NCBI RefSeq assembly: GCF_003002095.1
Contig: NZ_PVZC01000002.1
Span: 372,001 to 436,000 of the forward strand
Reading direction: 5' to 3'
DNA length: 64,000 nucleotides
DNA from: Allonocardiopsis opalescens
GTDB lineage: Bacteria; Actinomycetota; Actinomycetes; Streptosporangiales; Streptosporangiaceae
A program made the position numbers and the translations under genes. The notes under the pieces are model-generated. The model was given only the letters and a program-made list of their open reading frames with translations, had not been told where the DNA came from and did not search any database. Positions 35,185 to 45,498 of the stretch are shown piece by piece (position 1 is the stretch's first letter; each line of letters opens with the position of its first letter).

Positions 35185-36381
35185 GTGACGGCCCCCGGTC
35201 CGGCGGACGCCGCCTGGCAGCCGCGCTACGGCGTCTTCTCCCGGCGGGGCGAGCTGCCGCGCGTGGGCGCCGCCGTCGGCACCCAGGTGCTCGACCTGGC
35301 CGGCCTCGCGGCCGAGGAGGCCGTCGGCGACCGCCGCTGGTTCGCGGCCGGCTCCCTCAACGCCTTCCTGCGGGCCGGCCGGCCCGCCTGGACCTCCGTG
35401 CGCGACCGGCTGGCCGGGCTGCTCGCCGCTGGCGCCGCCCCGGGGCTGTCCCGCCATCTCAGCCCGATCGGCGAGGTGGAGCTGCACCCGCCGGTCGCCA
35501 CCGGCGACGTGGTGGAGTTCAGCTCCGCGCCCGCGCACGCCGAGGCGGTGGCCGAACTGCTCGGCGCCGACGGCAGCCCGCTACCGCCCAGCGCCGCCGG
35601 AATGCCCTTCGCGCTGCCGCGCCGGGCCGGCGCGGTCCGCACCTCGGCCGCCCCGGTCGAGCGGCCCAGCGGCCAGTTCCGCGCCGAGGGCGCCGAGGGA
35701 GCGGCCTTCGGGCCCACCACCAAGCTCGACGTCGCGGTGAAGCTGGCCGCCGTGGTGGGGGTGCCCACGCCCGCCGACCGCCTGGTCACCGCCGCCGACT
35801 ACGCCGACCACGTCTTCGGCCTCACCCTGGTGGCCGACTTCTGCGCCCGCGACTTCCAGACCTGGGCCTTCGGCCCGCTCGGCGCGCTGCTCGGCGACGC
35901 CTTCCGCACCGTCGTCTCGCCGTGGGTCACCCCGACGCACGCGCTGGCCGGGCCGGTGCCCGCCGCCGAGGAGGCGCCCGGCTCCCGCACGCCGCTGCCG
36001 TACCTGCTCGCGCCGGAGCCCGCGCCCGCCATCGACCTGGAGTTGGAGCTCAACGGCCAGGTGGTGTCGCGGCCGCGCACGGCCGCCCTGGCCTGGACCC
36101 CCGCGCAACTGTTCGCGCAGGCCGCCTCGGGCGGCCACCGGCTGCGCACCGGCGACCTGATCAGCACCGGCACCATCTCGGGCCCGGCCCGCACCGAGCG
36201 CGGCTGCCTGCTGGAACTCACCGACGACGGCGCCCGCCCGCTCGAACTGGTCGACGGCAGCACCCGGGGCTACCTGGCCGATGGCGACAGCGTGCGGGTG
36301 CACGCCTTCGGCCGCGGCCCGCAGGGCGAGCGGGTGCCGCTGGGCGAGGTGGCGGTGACCATCCACCCGGCGCCGCTGTAG
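35185..36381 (+). CDS. Fumarylacetoacetate hydrolase-like protein
   Basis: The 398-residue protein aligns over its length with fumarylacetoacetase: an N-terminal SH3-like part, then the FAH core (FGPTTKLDVAVKLAAVVG; DFCARDFQTWAFGPLG; VVSPWVTP; LRTGDLISTGTISGP). In characterised FAH the metal is held by Asp126, Glu199, Glu201 and Asp233 (mouse numbering). Here the Asp233 region is kept and Asp126 may be Glu, but the E-x-E pair is replaced by hydrophobic and Lys residues (LDVAVKLAA). Tyrosine-degradation genes are not nearby. It may be a divergent enzyme or inactive. It follows a membrane-protein gene after three bases. Confidence 0.8.
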   Translation: MTAPGPADAAWQPRYGVFSRRGELPRVGAAVGTQVLDLAGLAAEEAVGDRRWFAAGSLNAFLRAGRPAWTSVRDRLAGLLAAGAAPGLSRHLSPIGEVELHPPVATGDVVEFSSAPAHAEAVAELLGADGSPLPPSAAGMPFALPRRAGAVRTSAAPVERPSGQFRAEGAEGAAFGPTTKLDVAVKLAAVVGVPTPADRLVTAADYADHVFGLTLVADFCARDFQTWAFGPLGALLGDAFRTVVSPWVTPTHALAGPVPAAEEAPGSRTPLPYLLAPEPAPAIDLELELNGQVVSRPRTAALAWTPAQLFAQAASGGHRLRTGDLISTGTISGPARTERGCLLELTDDGARPLELVDGSTRGYLADGDSVRVHAFGRGPQGERVPLGEVAVTIHPAPL

Positions 36382-36398
36382 CGGGCGAGGGCGCGGGC

Positions 36399-36896
36399 TC
36401 AGGCGGGGTAGACCAGCGCGGTGGCGATCGCGGCGATGCCCTCGCCCCGGCCGGTGAGGCCCAGGCCGTCGGTGGTGGTGGCCGAGACCGTCACGGGCGC
36501 GCCCACCGCCTCGGTGAGCACCCGCTCCGCCTCGGCCCGGCGCGGCGCCAGCTTGGGGCGGTTCCCGACGACCTGCACGGCGACATTGCCGATGGCGAAG
36601 CCGGCATCGGCGACCCGCCGCCGCACCTCGCCGAGCAGGGCGACGCCCGAGGCGCCGGACCAGCGGGGGTCGCTGGTGCCGAACTGGGCGCCGAGGTCGC
36701 CCAGGCCGCAGGCCGACAGCAGCGCGTCGCAGGCGGCATGGGCCGCCACATCGCCGTCGGAATGGCCGGCCACGCCGTCCTGCCCGGGCCACAGCAGCCC
36801 GGCCAGGTGCAGCGGCCGACCGACAGCGAACGGGTGGACGTCGGTTCCGACGCCCACCCGTGGTAGCAACACGGGCGCGGCTGCACCCGCGCCCAC
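36399..36896 (-). CDS. ispF: 2-C-methyl-D-erythritol 2,4-cyclodiphosphate synthase
   Basis: The 165-residue enzyme of the MEP isoprenoid pathway forms the cyclic diphosphate from CDP-ME phosphate. Zinc ligands are visible: D19 and H21 (GTDVHPF) and H53 ([13 protein letters not shown]); the C-terminal [17 protein letters not shown] is the family signature. It lies 11 bp downstream of carD, a common actinobacterial pairing, though ispD is not beside it. The start is GTG 36896 or a later in-frame GTG about nine codons inward; the conserved part begins with [10 protein letters not shown]. Confidence 0.93.
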   Translation of the reverse strand: MGAGAAAPVLLPRVGVGTDVHPFAVGRPLHLAGLLWPGQDGVAGHSDGDVAAHAACDALLSACGLGDLGAQFGTSDPRWSGASGVALLGEVRRRVADAGFAIGNVAVQVVGNRPKLAPRRAEAERVLTEAVGAPVTVSATTTDGLGLTGRGEGIAAIATALVYPA

Positions 36897-36907
36897 CGAC
36901 TCGCTGT

Positions 36908-37390
36908 TCAGGTGGCCAGCACCTCGTCCAGGAGCTTCTCCGCCTTGTCCTCGTTCGTCTTCTCGGCGAGGGCGAGTTCACTCACCAGAATCTGACGAGC
37001 CTTGGCCAGCATCCGCTTTTCACCGGCCGAAAGCCCGCGCTCCTTGTCGCGCCGCCACAAATCGCGGACGACTTCCGCGACCTTGTTGACGTCGCCGGAT
37101 GCGAGCTTTTCCAGATTTGCTTTGTAACGCCGGGACCAGTTGGTCGGCTCCTCGGTGTGCGGGGCGCGCAGCACCGAGAACACCCGCTCCAACCCCTCCT
37201 GACCGACCACATCGCGGACGCCCACTTCCTCGGCGTTCTCCGCGGGCACCCGGACGGTGAGGTCGCCCTTGTCGACCTTCAGGACCAGATAGGTCCTGTC
37301 CTCGCCCTTGATGGTTCGAATCTCGATAGCTTCGATACGAGCAGCCCCATGGTGGGGGTAGACGACGGTGTCGCCGACCTTGAAAGACAT
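36908..37390 (-). CDS. carD: CarD-family RNA polymerase-binding regulator
   Basis: The 160-residue protein has the N-terminal RNA-polymerase-interacting Tudor-like domain ([20 protein letters not shown]; about 1-55) and the helical DNA-binding C-terminal domain (about 60-160; [20 protein letters not shown]), including the Trp that contacts the promoter bubble. CarD stabilises open complexes at housekeeping promoters and is essential in mycobacteria. Length agrees with the M. tuberculosis protein. GGAAGGGG precedes the ATG at a suitable distance, and a TATAGC-like box further upstream may be its -10. ispF follows. Confidence 0.96.
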   Translation of the reverse strand: MSFKVGDTVVYPHHGAARIEAIEIRTIKGEDRTYLVLKVDKGDLTVRVPAENAEEVGVRDVVGQEGLERVFSVLRAPHTEEPTNWSRRYKANLEKLASGDVNKVAEVVRDLWRRDKERGLSAGEKRMLAKARQILVSELALAEKTNEDKAEKLLDEVLAT

Positions 37391-37615
37391 GTGGCAAGTA
37401 CCCCTTCCGCTATACCAAGGATACCACGCCTTCCTCCTCCCTAGGCCGCCCGACAATGCGAAGCCGCAGGTCAACGCGGCAATTGGCCGCCGTGTCACCG
37501 GTCGGGAGCGGCCCGGGAGGAGCGATGGCGGCGCTCACCAGTGCAAACGGACGGCGGCCGCGGCCGCCGGGCCGACCGGCCCGCCGGCCGCCCGGCGCGG
37601 CACCGGACCCGGCCG

Positions 37616-38325
<710 letters not shown>

Positions 38326-38329
<4 letters not shown>

Positions 38330-39507
38330 TGTGATGCCTCCCGAAGGGTGGTGGTGATCCCGGAGCTGTCGCGCTCCTTGGGGTCTGGCAGCGGCACCTT
38401 GAGGGTGAAGGTCGACCCCGCGCCCTCCTGGCTCCACACCGCGACCTCGCCGCGGTGGTGGGTGGCGACGTGCTTGACGATCGCGAGGCCGAGGCCGGTG
38501 CCGCCGGTGGAGCGCGAGCGGGCCGCGTCCACCCGGTAGAAACGTTCGAAGATCCGCTCCAGATCACCCGGCGGGATGCCGATGCCCTGGTCGGTGACGG
38601 TGATGCTGGCCAGGCCGTCGGAGGTCTCGACCGCCACCACCACGCGGGTGCCGTCGGGGCTGTAGGCGACGGCGTTGGCCACCAGGTTGCGCACCGCGGT
38701 GACCAGCAGCCGCTCGTCGCCGAGAACCACCACATCGGGCTCGCCGCCGGAGACCAGCTCGATGTCCTTGGCGTCGGCGACCAGCTGGTTGGCGTCCAGC
38801 GCCTCGGCGATGACGGAGTCCACCTCCACCAGGGCGGGCTCGGCCATCGGCTCGGCACCCTGGATGCGCGACAGGGTGATGAGGTCCTGGATCACGCTGG
38901 TCAGCCGGGTGGCCTCGTGCTGCATGCGGCCGGCGAAGCGGCGCACCGCCTCGGGGTCGTCGCTGGCGCCCTCGACCGTCTCGGCCAGCAGCGACAGGGC
39001 GCCGACCGGGGTCTTGAGCTCGTGGCTGACATTGGCGACGAAGTCGCGGCGGACCGCCTCGACCCGCCGCCGCTCGGTCTGGTCCTCGGCGAGCACCAGC
39101 ACCAGGCCGGTGCTGCCCAGCGGCGCCACCCGCACCGCGAAGGTGGTGCTGTCGGGGCCGAACTTGCGCAGCGCGACGTCGATCTCGGTCTCGCGGATGA
39201 CGCCGTCCCTGCGGACCTGCCGGGCCATGGCCAGCAGCTCACTGATCACCAGGCGGTCGCCTCTGACCAGGCCGAACGCGCGGGCGGCCGAGCTGGCGCG
39301 CAGCACGCGGTCGGCGTTGTCCAAGACGACCGCCGAGGACGGCAGCGCGGTCAGCACCTCGGCGATGCCGTCGGGCAGCGCCGGTCCGGCCGCGGGCGGC
39401 TCGGCCGCGCGGCTGCTCGCCTCGCTCAGTTTGAAGGTCACGAACGCCGCGACCCCCGTCATGAGACCGACGAGGAAGGCGACTCCGACGAGAAGCTCCT
39501 CCTGCAC
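38326..39507 (-). CDS. senX3: Sensor histidine kinase SenX3 (PhoR-type)
   Basis: The 393-residue kinase has one N-terminal membrane helix (about 5-26), a PAS-like domain (about 48-142), a HisKA domain with His162 (NVSHELKTP) and an HATPase domain with N box and GTGLGLAIVKH. It phosphorylates RegX3 when phosphate is low, with PhoU as probable negative partner. The GTG at 39507 has no ribosome binding site and a TACGAT box lies about 8 bp upstream, so the message is probably leaderless. The long extension in the same frame is a shadow of phoU. Confidence 0.94.
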
Positions 39508-39567
39508 AATTCGATCGTAAACGCGCAGGCAAGGGCCGTACCCTCCGCGTAGCCTGGACAGTGACAG

Positions 39568-39607
39568 GTTCGTCGAGAATTCACCCGATCGGCGTGAGTG
39601 ATTCACG
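39568..39607. promoter_or_regulatory. PHO-box-like direct repeats
   Basis: GTTCGTC (39568-39574), ATTCACC (39579-39585) and ATTCACG (39601-39607) fall on an 11-bp register, with one poorly matching unit between the last two. The Streptomyces PHO box is built of 11-bp direct repeats of a GTTCACC-like core. The site lies between the divergent phoU and senX3 genes, where the regulator should act on its own operon. Confidence 0.55.
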
Positions 39608-39630
39608 GCCGACTGAGGACGATTGAGGCC

Positions 39631-40281
39631 ATGCGCGATACTTACCACGAGGAACTCGACGCCGTCACCGACCGCCTGGTGCGGCTGACGCAGCTGGTCA
39701 GGACCGCGATGGCGCGAGCGACCACCGCCCTGCTCGACGCCGACCTCCAGGCCGCCGAGTCCGTCATCACGGGCGACGCGGAGGTGAACCGCCTCAACGA
39801 TGAGACCGAGGAGGCGACCCTGGAGCTGATGGCGCTGCAGCAGCCGGTCGCCAAGGACCTCCGCACCCTGGTCACCTCCATGCAGATGGCCAGCGAACTG
39901 GAGCGGATGGGCGATCTGGCGGTGCACATCGCCAAGATCGCGCGCCGCCGGCACCCCGACTCCGCCGTGCCGCAGCAGCTGCGGCCGATCATCCTGGAGA
40001 TGGGCACCACCGCCGAACTGCTCATCACCAAGACCGGCACGGTCATCGCCACCCACGACGACGAACTCGCCAAGGAGCTGGAGGGCGACGACGACCGCAT
40101 GGACGCGCTCCGCACCCAGCTGCTCACCAGGATCCTGAGCAGCGGCTGGCAGCACGGCGTGGAGCCGGCCGTCGACCTCACCCTGGCCGGGCGCTACTTC
40201 GAGCGCTACGCCGACCACGCCGTCCACGTCGCGCACAACATGATCTACGTGATCACCGGCGAGAAGCACGAGGAGGACTGA
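39631..40281 (+). CDS. phoU: Phosphate transport system regulator PhoU
   Basis: The 216-residue protein is all-helical with the two repeated three-helix PhoU domains; conserved metal-binding stretches are visible (MASELERMGDLAVHIAKIARR and YFERYADHAVHVAHN). PhoU restrains the phosphate sensor kinase when phosphate is plentiful and links it to the Pst transporter. It is divergent from senX3-regX3, the normal actinobacterial position, with a PHO-box-like element between. A strong hairpin follows at 40326-40358. Confidence 0.94.
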   Translation: MRDTYHEELDAVTDRLVRLTQLVRTAMARATTALLDADLQAAESVITGDAEVNRLNDETEEATLELMALQQPVAKDLRTLVTSMQMASELERMGDLAVHIAKIARRRHPDSAVPQQLRPIILEMGTTAELLITKTGTVIATHDDELAKELEGDDDRMDALRTQLLTRILSSGWQHGVEPAVDLTLAGRYFERYADHAVHVAHNMIYVITGEKHEED

Positions 40282-40325
40282 GCCGGCCCGTCCCCATCCG
40301 GTCCCGGACCGCCCTCCGGCCGAGG

Positions 40326-40358
40326 CCCCCGAGCGCGCGATCCGCGCCCGCTCGGGGG
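40326..40358 (+). terminator. Terminator after phoU
   Basis: CCCCCGAGCG (40326-40335) pairs perfectly with CGCTCGGGGG (40349-40358); the 13-nt loop can pair further. It lies 45 bp after the phoU stop. Confidence 0.65.
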
Positions 40359-40394
40359 TCGGCAGGGCGGCCGGGGCTGAGTAATGTTCCTTCC

Positions 40395-41021
40395 GTGTCG
40401 ACCAACCTTCCGCCGGAGCGGGCCCGGCTGCGCGTGTCCGACTCCGACCGCGAGTCCGTGGCCGAGCAGCTGCGCGAGGCCGCCGGCGACGGGCGCATCA
40501 CCCTTGAGGAACTCGACGAGCGCCTGACGGCCACCTACGCCGCCCGCACCTACGGCGACCTCGTCCCCATCACCGACGACCTCCCCGGCGACCCCGAGCT
40601 GTCCGATCCGGCGCTGTCCATGCCCGACGGCCGCGACCTCGCGCCCGCCGACACCGTCGAGGTGCACGCCGTGGGCACCACCGCGCGCCGCACCGGCGCC
40701 TGGCGGGTACCGCGCAAACTGGTGGTGCGCGGCTCGATGGGCTCCGCCTACCTGGACTTCCGCCAGGCCGTGCTCCCGGGCCGCCTGGTCGAGATCGAGA
40801 TCGAGGCGCACGCCGGCTCGGTCGCCATCGTGCTCCCCGACGGCGCCACCGCCACCATGGAGGTCACCGCCTCCTTCGGCACCGCCAAGACCACCGTCCC
40901 CGAGGTCCCCGCCCCCGGGCAGCCCCACTTCCGCGTCACCGGCAGATCGGCCATGGGCTCGGTCCGCGTGCGCTACGCCTACGGCCACTGGTGGCGGCGC
41001 TGGCGTGAGCGCCGGAGCTGA
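40395..41021 (+). CDS. DUF1707 domain protein
   Basis: The 208-residue protein has an N-terminal DUF1707 domain (about 10-65; LRVSDSDRESVAEQLREAAG and ITLEELDERLTATYAARTYG), common in actinobacteria as a small helical module at the N-terminus of membrane or soluble proteins. The C-terminal part is beta-rich and resembles a polymer-forming repeat domain. No membrane helix is seen. Function is unknown. The GTG start follows TAATGT by seven bases with no ribosome binding site, suggesting a leaderless transcript. Confidence 0.82.
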   Translation: MSTNLPPERARLRVSDSDRESVAEQLREAAGDGRITLEELDERLTATYAARTYGDLVPITDDLPGDPELSDPALSMPDGRDLAPADTVEVHAVGTTARRTGAWRVPRKLVVRGSMGSAYLDFRQAVLPGRLVEIEIEAHAGSVAIVLPDGATATMEVTASFGTAKTTVPEVPAPGQPHFRVTGRSAMGSVRVRYAYGHWWRRWRERRS

Positions 41022-41030
41022 ACCAGGGAC

Positions 41031-41045
41031 GGGCGCCGCGCGCCC
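41031..41045. terminator. Small hairpin between convergent genes
   Basis: GGGCGC (41031-41036) and GCGCCC (41040-41045) form a 6-bp stem with a 3-nt loop between the DUF1707 gene and gpmA, which converge here. Confidence 0.4.
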
Positions 41046-41089
41046 CTACCCGCGGTGCGACCGCGAGCAGGGACCCGGCGCGGACACGG

Positions 41090-41836
41090 CTACTTCTTGC
41101 CCTGGTTCTTGACCGCTTCGATGGCGGCCGCGGCGGCCTGGGGGTCCAGGTACTCGCCGCCCGGCTTGCGGGGGGTGAAGTCGTCGGCGAGGTCGTAGAC
41201 GAGCGGGATGCCGGTGGGGATGTTCAGGCCGGCGATCTCGGTGTCGCTGACGCCGTCGAGGTGCTTGACCAGGGCGCGCAGGGAGTTGCCGTGCGCGGCG
41301 ACCAGCACGGTGCGGCCGGCCGACAGCTCGGGGACGATCTGGTCGTACCAGTAGGGCAGCAGCCGCACCACCACGTCGGCCAGGCACTCGGTGCGCGGCA
41401 CGATCTCCTGCGGGAGGTGGGCGTAGCGGGGGTCGCCGACCTGGGAGTACCGGTCGTCGTCGGCCAGCGGGGGCGGCGGGGTGTCGTAGGAGCGGCGCCA
41501 GATCATGAACTGCTCGTCGCCGAACTCGGCGCGGGTCTGGGCCTTGTCCTTGCCCTGGAGGGCGCCGTAGTGGCGCTCGTTCAGCCGCCAGCTGCGGCGC
41601 ACCGGCAGCCAGAGCAGGTCGGCGGTCTCCAGGGCGAGGTTCGCGGTGCGGATCGCCCGCTTGAGGGTGGAGGTGTACACGACGTCGGGGGTGAACCCGG
41701 CCTCGGCCAGCAGCCGCCCGCCGGTGCGGGCCTCCTGCTCGCCTTTCTCGGAGAGATCGACGTCAACCCATCCGGTGAAGAGGCCCTTGGCGTTCCAGAC
41801 GCTCTCACCGTGTCGAAGCAGTACCAATGTCGCCAT
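41090..41836 (-). CDS. gpmA: 2,3-bisphosphoglycerate-dependent phosphoglycerate mutase
   Basis: The 248-residue glycolytic enzyme interconverts 3- and 2-phosphoglycerate. The catalytic His9 is in [10 protein letters not shown] and the second His in [26 protein letters not shown] and the C-terminal GIPLVYDL are typical of the dPGM family. It lies between the mshA unit and phoU, as in mycobacteria and streptomycetes. Start at ATG 41836. Confidence 0.95.
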   Translation of the reverse strand: MATLVLLRHGESVWNAKGLFTGWVDVDLSEKGEQEARTGGRLLAEAGFTPDVVYTSTLKRAIRTANLALETADLLWLPVRRSWRLNERHYGALQGKDKAQTRAEFGDEQFMIWRRSYDTPPPPLADDDRYSQVGDPRYAHLPQEIVPRTECLADVVVRLLPYWYDQIVPELSAGRTVLVAAHGNSLRALVKHLDGVSDTEIAGLNIPTGIPLVYDLADDFTPRKPGGEYLDPQAAAAAIEAVKNQGKK

Positions 41837-41897
41837 GGGGGCCAGCCTACTCAGGGCAGGTGTAGACCTCTGCCGGTACCGGGGCCGCCCGGGCGGC

Positions 41898-42395
41898 TCA
41901 CTCGGCCGGTTCGGCGAGGTGCCGGAAGGCCTCCAGGTTGCGGGTGCTCTCGCCCCGGCTGGTGCGCCAGGCCCACTCCTTGCGGATGGCGGTGCCGAAG
42001 CCGAGTTCGAGGGCGGGGTTGAAGTAGTCGTCGGAGTACTCCAGCACCGCGCCGAGGACGCGGTCGACCTCGTCGTCGCCGACGGCGGCGTGCGCGATGT
42101 GGCCGGTCAGGTAGACGTCGCCGATGGGGTCCAGGGCGAAGCGCACGCCGTACATGCGGGCGTTCTTCTCCAGCAGCCAGCGGTAGAAGGCCGCGTGGTT
42201 CTCATCGGGCCGGCGGCAGAAGAATGCCTCGACCTTGACGCTGTGCGCGCCGACGACCAGCCAGGTCCAGGTGGCGAGCTTGCGGCGGCCGGGCAGCCGC
42301 ACCAGGTAGGAGCCGGGCGAGGGGCTCTCGAAGTCGACGCCGGCCTCGGCCAGGCAGCGCTCGACGGCGGCGCGGGCGGCGGCCTCGGCGCTCAC
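41898..42395 (-). CDS. YbjN-domain protein next to mshA
   Basis: The 165-residue protein is a YbjN-type sensory/chaperone-like fold (about 10-140; [20 protein letters not shown] and [20 protein letters not shown]), resembling T3SS chaperones. Such a gene follows mshA in many actinobacteria (Rv0487 in M. tuberculosis). Role unknown. GTG 42395 overlaps the mshA stop (GTGA), so the two are coupled; the longer frame is an mshA shadow. Confidence 0.85.
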   Translation of the reverse strand: MSAEAAARAAVERCLAEAGVDFESPSPGSYLVRLPGRRKLATWTWLVVGAHSVKVEAFFCRRPDENHAAFYRWLLEKNARMYGVRFALDPIGDVYLTGHIAHAAVGDDEVDRVLGAVLEYSDDYFNPALELGFGTAIRKEWAWRTSRGESTRNLEAFRHLAEPAE

Positions 42396-43678
42396 CGGTT
42401 CACCGCCGGGCGCAGCCGGGCGGGGGCGAGGAGTTCGGTGTAGGCGTCCATCAGACCGTCCACGGTACGCGACCAGCCGAAGCCCGCGGCGTGCCGCCGC
42501 CCGGCGCGGCCGAGCCGGTCCCGCCAGTCCGGGTTCTCCACCAGCCGGCGCAGCACCGCGGCGTAGCGCTCGGGCTCGTGGCCGGGCACCAGCACGCCGG
42601 AGACGCCGTCGCGCACCGCCGTGGCCAGTCCGCCGACGGCGGCGGCGACCACCGGGGTGCCGCAGGCCTGCGACTCGACCGCGACCAGGCCGAAGGACTC
42701 CGAGTAGGAGGGCACCACCGTCGCGGTGGCGGCGCGGTACCAGTCGGCCAGCCGCTCCTGGCGGCACGGCGGCTCCAGCCTGATCCGGTCGCCGATGCCC
42801 GCCTGGCGGGCCAGCCGGCGCAGCCGGGCCGGGCCGACGGCGTCGGAGCCGCCCGACAGCCCGCCCACCACGGCGACCACCAGCCGCTCGCGCAGGGCGG
42901 GGTCGGCGGCGGCCAGCCGGGCGGCGGCCCGCACCAGCACGTCGGGGGCCTTGAGCCGCTGCACCCGGCCGACGAAGAGCAGCACCACGTCACCGGGGCG
43001 CAGCCCGAGGCGGTCGCGGGCCGCGCGGGCGGAGCCGGGGCCGAAGACGTCCAGGTCGACGCCGGGGGCGACGGTGCGCACCGCGCCGGGGGCGGCGCCG
43101 TAGAGCCGGACCAGCTGCCCGGCCTCCTCGGCGGTGTTGGCGATCAGCCGGTCGGCCGCCTCTACCACCTGGGTCTCGCCGCGCAGCCGCAGGTCGGGCT
43201 CTGGCGGCTCCCCTTCGGGCAGCGCGGCGTTCTTGACCCGGGCGAGGGTGTGCATGGAGTGCACCAGCGGCACGCCCCAGCGCTGCCGGCAGACGGCGGC
43301 GGCCTTGCCCGACAGCCAGTAGTGGCTGTGCACGAGGTCGTAGTGGCCGGGGGCGTGCTCGGCCTCGGCGCGCAGCACGCCGAAGGTGAACGGGCACAGC
43401 TGGGCGGGCAGCCGCTCCTTGGCCAGCGGCCCGAAGGGCCCGGCCGGGATGTGCCGCACGGTCACGCCGGGGGCGGCGGCCACGGCGGGCGGCTGGGCGG
43501 CGGAGGTGGCCCGGGTGAACACGTCCACGGCCACACCGCGCTCGGCCAGCCGCCTGGCCGTCTGCATCACGTAGACGTTCATGCCGCCCGCGTCGCCGCC
43601 GCCGGGCTGCTCCAGCGGCGATGTGTGCAGGCTCACCATCGCGATCCTGCGCGGCCCGGGCGCCGTCCTCTCACGCAC
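42392..43678 (-). CDS. mshA: D-inositol-3-phosphate glycosyltransferase (mycothiol synthesis)
   Basis: The 428-residue GT-B fold, family 4 glycosyltransferase joins GlcNAc to inositol phosphate in the first step of mycothiol synthesis. Typical segments are [20 protein letters not shown] near the start, [21 protein letters not shown] and the nucleotide-sugar site [21 protein letters not shown] start at GTG 43678, which follows GGGAGG; an in-frame GTG six codons upstream is possible. It overlaps the ybjN-like gene and is divergent from a dehydrogenase gene. Confidence 0.93.
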   Translation of the reverse strand: MRERTAPGPRRIAMVSLHTSPLEQPGGGDAGGMNVYVMQTARRLAERGVAVDVFTRATSAAQPPAVAAAPGVTVRHIPAGPFGPLAKERLPAQLCPFTFGVLRAEAEHAPGHYDLVHSHYWLSGKAAAVCRQRWGVPLVHSMHTLARVKNAALPEGEPPEPDLRLRGETQVVEAADRLIANTAEEAGQLVRLYGAAPGAVRTVAPGVDLDVFGPGSARAARDRLGLRPGDVVLLFVGRVQRLKAPDVLVRAAARLAAADPALRERLVVAVVGGLSGGSDAVGPARLRRLARQAGIGDRIRLEPPCRQERLADWYRAATATVVPSYSESFGLVAVESQACGTPVVAAAVGGLATAVRDGVSGVLVPGHEPERYAAVLRRLVENPDWRDRLGRAGRRHAAGFGWSRTVDGLMDAYTELLAPARLRPAVNR

Positions 43679-43867
43679 CGCCGCACCACCTCCCACGGGG
43701 GCAACCGCGCCGGGCGCGGGGGCTGTTCCCGCGACTTGACGCAGCGAACCGACGCACGGATTCAGTGTGCCGACCGGGCCCGGCCGCGGCCGCACCGGGG
43801 GCGGGGCCCGCGGGGCGCGGCCGTTCGCGGTTTCGCCCGCCACCGGCCGGACCAGCACAATGGGGGC

Positions 43868-44605
43868 GTGACCAAGACAGCGGTAGTTACCGGAGCAAGC
43901 AGCGGCATCGGCGCGGCCACCGCGCGCCGGCTGGCCCAGGAGGGCTTCCAGGTGGTGGTCGCGGCCCGGCGGCGCGACCGGCTCGACGCGCTGGCCGACG
44001 AGATCGGGGCGCGCGCCGCCGCCCTGGACGTGACCGATTCCGCGTCGGTGGCGGCCTTCGCCGACACGCTGCCGCACTGCGACGTGCTGGTGAACAACGC
44101 GGGCGGCGCGGTGGGGATGGAGACGGTGGCCGAGGCCGACGTCGACGCCTGGCGGACGATGTACGAGACCAATGTGCTCGGCACCCTGCACATGACCAAG
44201 GCGCTGCTGCCGAAGCTGATCGCCTCCGGCGACGGCCATGTGCTCAACGTCACCTCCACGGCGGCGCGCCTGTACTACGAGGGCGGCGCCGGGTACAACG
44301 CCGCCAAGTCGGGTCAGGCGGCGCTGACCGAGGTGCTGCGGGTGGAGCTGCTCGGGCAGCCGGTGCGCGTCACCGAGGTGGCGCCCGGGCTGGTGCGCAC
44401 CGAGGAGTTCAGCCTGGTCCGCTACCGCGGCGACGCCGAGCGGGCCGCCAAGGTCTACGAGGGCGTCGTCGACCCGCTCAGCGCCGACGACGTCGCCGAC
44501 TGCATCGCGTGGGCGCTCACCCGCCCCGCGCACGTCAACATCGACCAGCTGGTGGTGCGCCCGCGCGCCCAGGCGGGGCGGAAGCTGCACCGCGAGAGCC
44601 GCTGA
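43868..44605 (+). CDS. Short-chain dehydrogenase/reductase
   Basis: The 245-residue Rossmann-fold protein has the cofactor motif TGASSGIG (residues 9-16), NNAG, and the catalytic Ser-Tyr-Lys set ([21 protein letters not shown]). Basic residues after the second strand (AARRRDRLD) favour NADP(H). The sequence resembles the YdfG-like serine/3-hydroxy acid dehydrogenases; substrate unknown. It is divergent from mshA with about 190 bp between, a spacing also common in related genomes. Confidence 0.88.
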   Translation: MTKTAVVTGASSGIGAATARRLAQEGFQVVVAARRRDRLDALADEIGARAAALDVTDSASVAAFADTLPHCDVLVNNAGGAVGMETVAEADVDAWRTMYETNVLGTLHMTKALLPKLIASGDGHVLNVTSTAARLYYEGGAGYNAAKSGQAALTEVLRVELLGQPVRVTEVAPGLVRTEEFSLVRYRGDAERAAKVYEGVVDPLSADDVADCIAWALTRPAHVNIDQLVVRPRAQAGRKLHRESR

Positions 44606-44742
44606 GCGCGCGGCCGGGGCGGGCCCGGGCCTGAGTAGCCGCGCGCCGGGGCCTGAGTAGCGCGGCGGTGCCGCCCGGCTTCCCCGGCCGGGGACACTGG
44701 CGGCGCCCCGCACCCGCCCCCGCCCCGCGAGGAGGACAGCCC

Positions 44743-45498
44743 GTGTCCAGGATCTGGCTCGTGTTCGCGACCGTCGTCGTCACGCTCGCCACGCTGCTGC
44801 TGGTGTACCTGCTGGAGGTCCCGCTCCAGGTGGTGCTGACCGTCGGCTTCGGCGCGCTCTGCCTGATGTGGCTGGTGGTGCTGCTGACGGTGCCGTGGAA
44901 CGTCTACTTCGGCGCCTGGTCGCTGATCCACGACATCCGGCTCAGCCGGGAGCGCGGCATCGAGGTGCCCGCCGAGCGCGAGACCGAGGCGCGGCGGATC
45001 GCCCGCCGGATGCTGGTCGCCGCGATCGCCGCCCACCTGGTCTCGGCGGGCGTGATCGCCGTCATCACCGTCTTCTCCGGTGCGGAGGTCGGCTACTACT
45101 TCGTCGGCTTCTACCTGCTCAGCACCTTCCTGCGTCCGGCCGGCGCCTACTTCAGGCACCTGCGGAAGCGGATCGCGGAGCTGGGCCGCGAGACCACCCA
45201 CCCGCGCGACGACGTGCTCACCCTCAAGGAGCGGGTCGCCGCCCTGGAGGCGGGGCTGAAGCGGCACGACGAGGCGCGCGAGGAGGCCGACCTCGCCGCC
45301 GCCGAGCGCGCCGAGCGGACCGCCGCCGCGCTGGAGGAGCTGCGACGGGAGTCGCTGGACCGCGACCGCGCGCTGGAGGCCGAGCTGGACGCGGTGGGAC
45401 GCCGCTTCGAGGACGCCATCAGCACCCTCACCGACAACCAGGAGCTGATCGCCGGGGTCAAGGCCTTCCTGCGGCTGGTCAGGGAGCAGCGTGCCTGA
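44743..45498 (+). CDS. Membrane protein with C-terminal coiled coil
   Basis: The 251-residue protein has four predicted membrane helices (two in 1-50, two in about 90-130) and a charged coiled coil (about 155-240; [20 protein letters not shown]). Family unknown. GAGGAGGA precedes the GTG start. It overlaps the next gene, a methyltransferase, by 8 bp, so both are probably translated together. Confidence 0.75.
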   Translation: MSRIWLVFATVVVTLATLLLVYLLEVPLQVVLTVGFGALCLMWLVVLLTVPWNVYFGAWSLIHDIRLSRERGIEVPAERETEARRIARRMLVAAIAAHLVSAGVIAVITVFSGAEVGYYFVGFYLLSTFLRPAGAYFRHLRKRIAELGRETTHPRDDVLTLKERVAALEAGLKRHDEAREEADLAAAERAERTAAALEELRRESLDRDRALEAELDAVGRRFEDAISTLTDNQELIAGVKAFLRLVREQRA

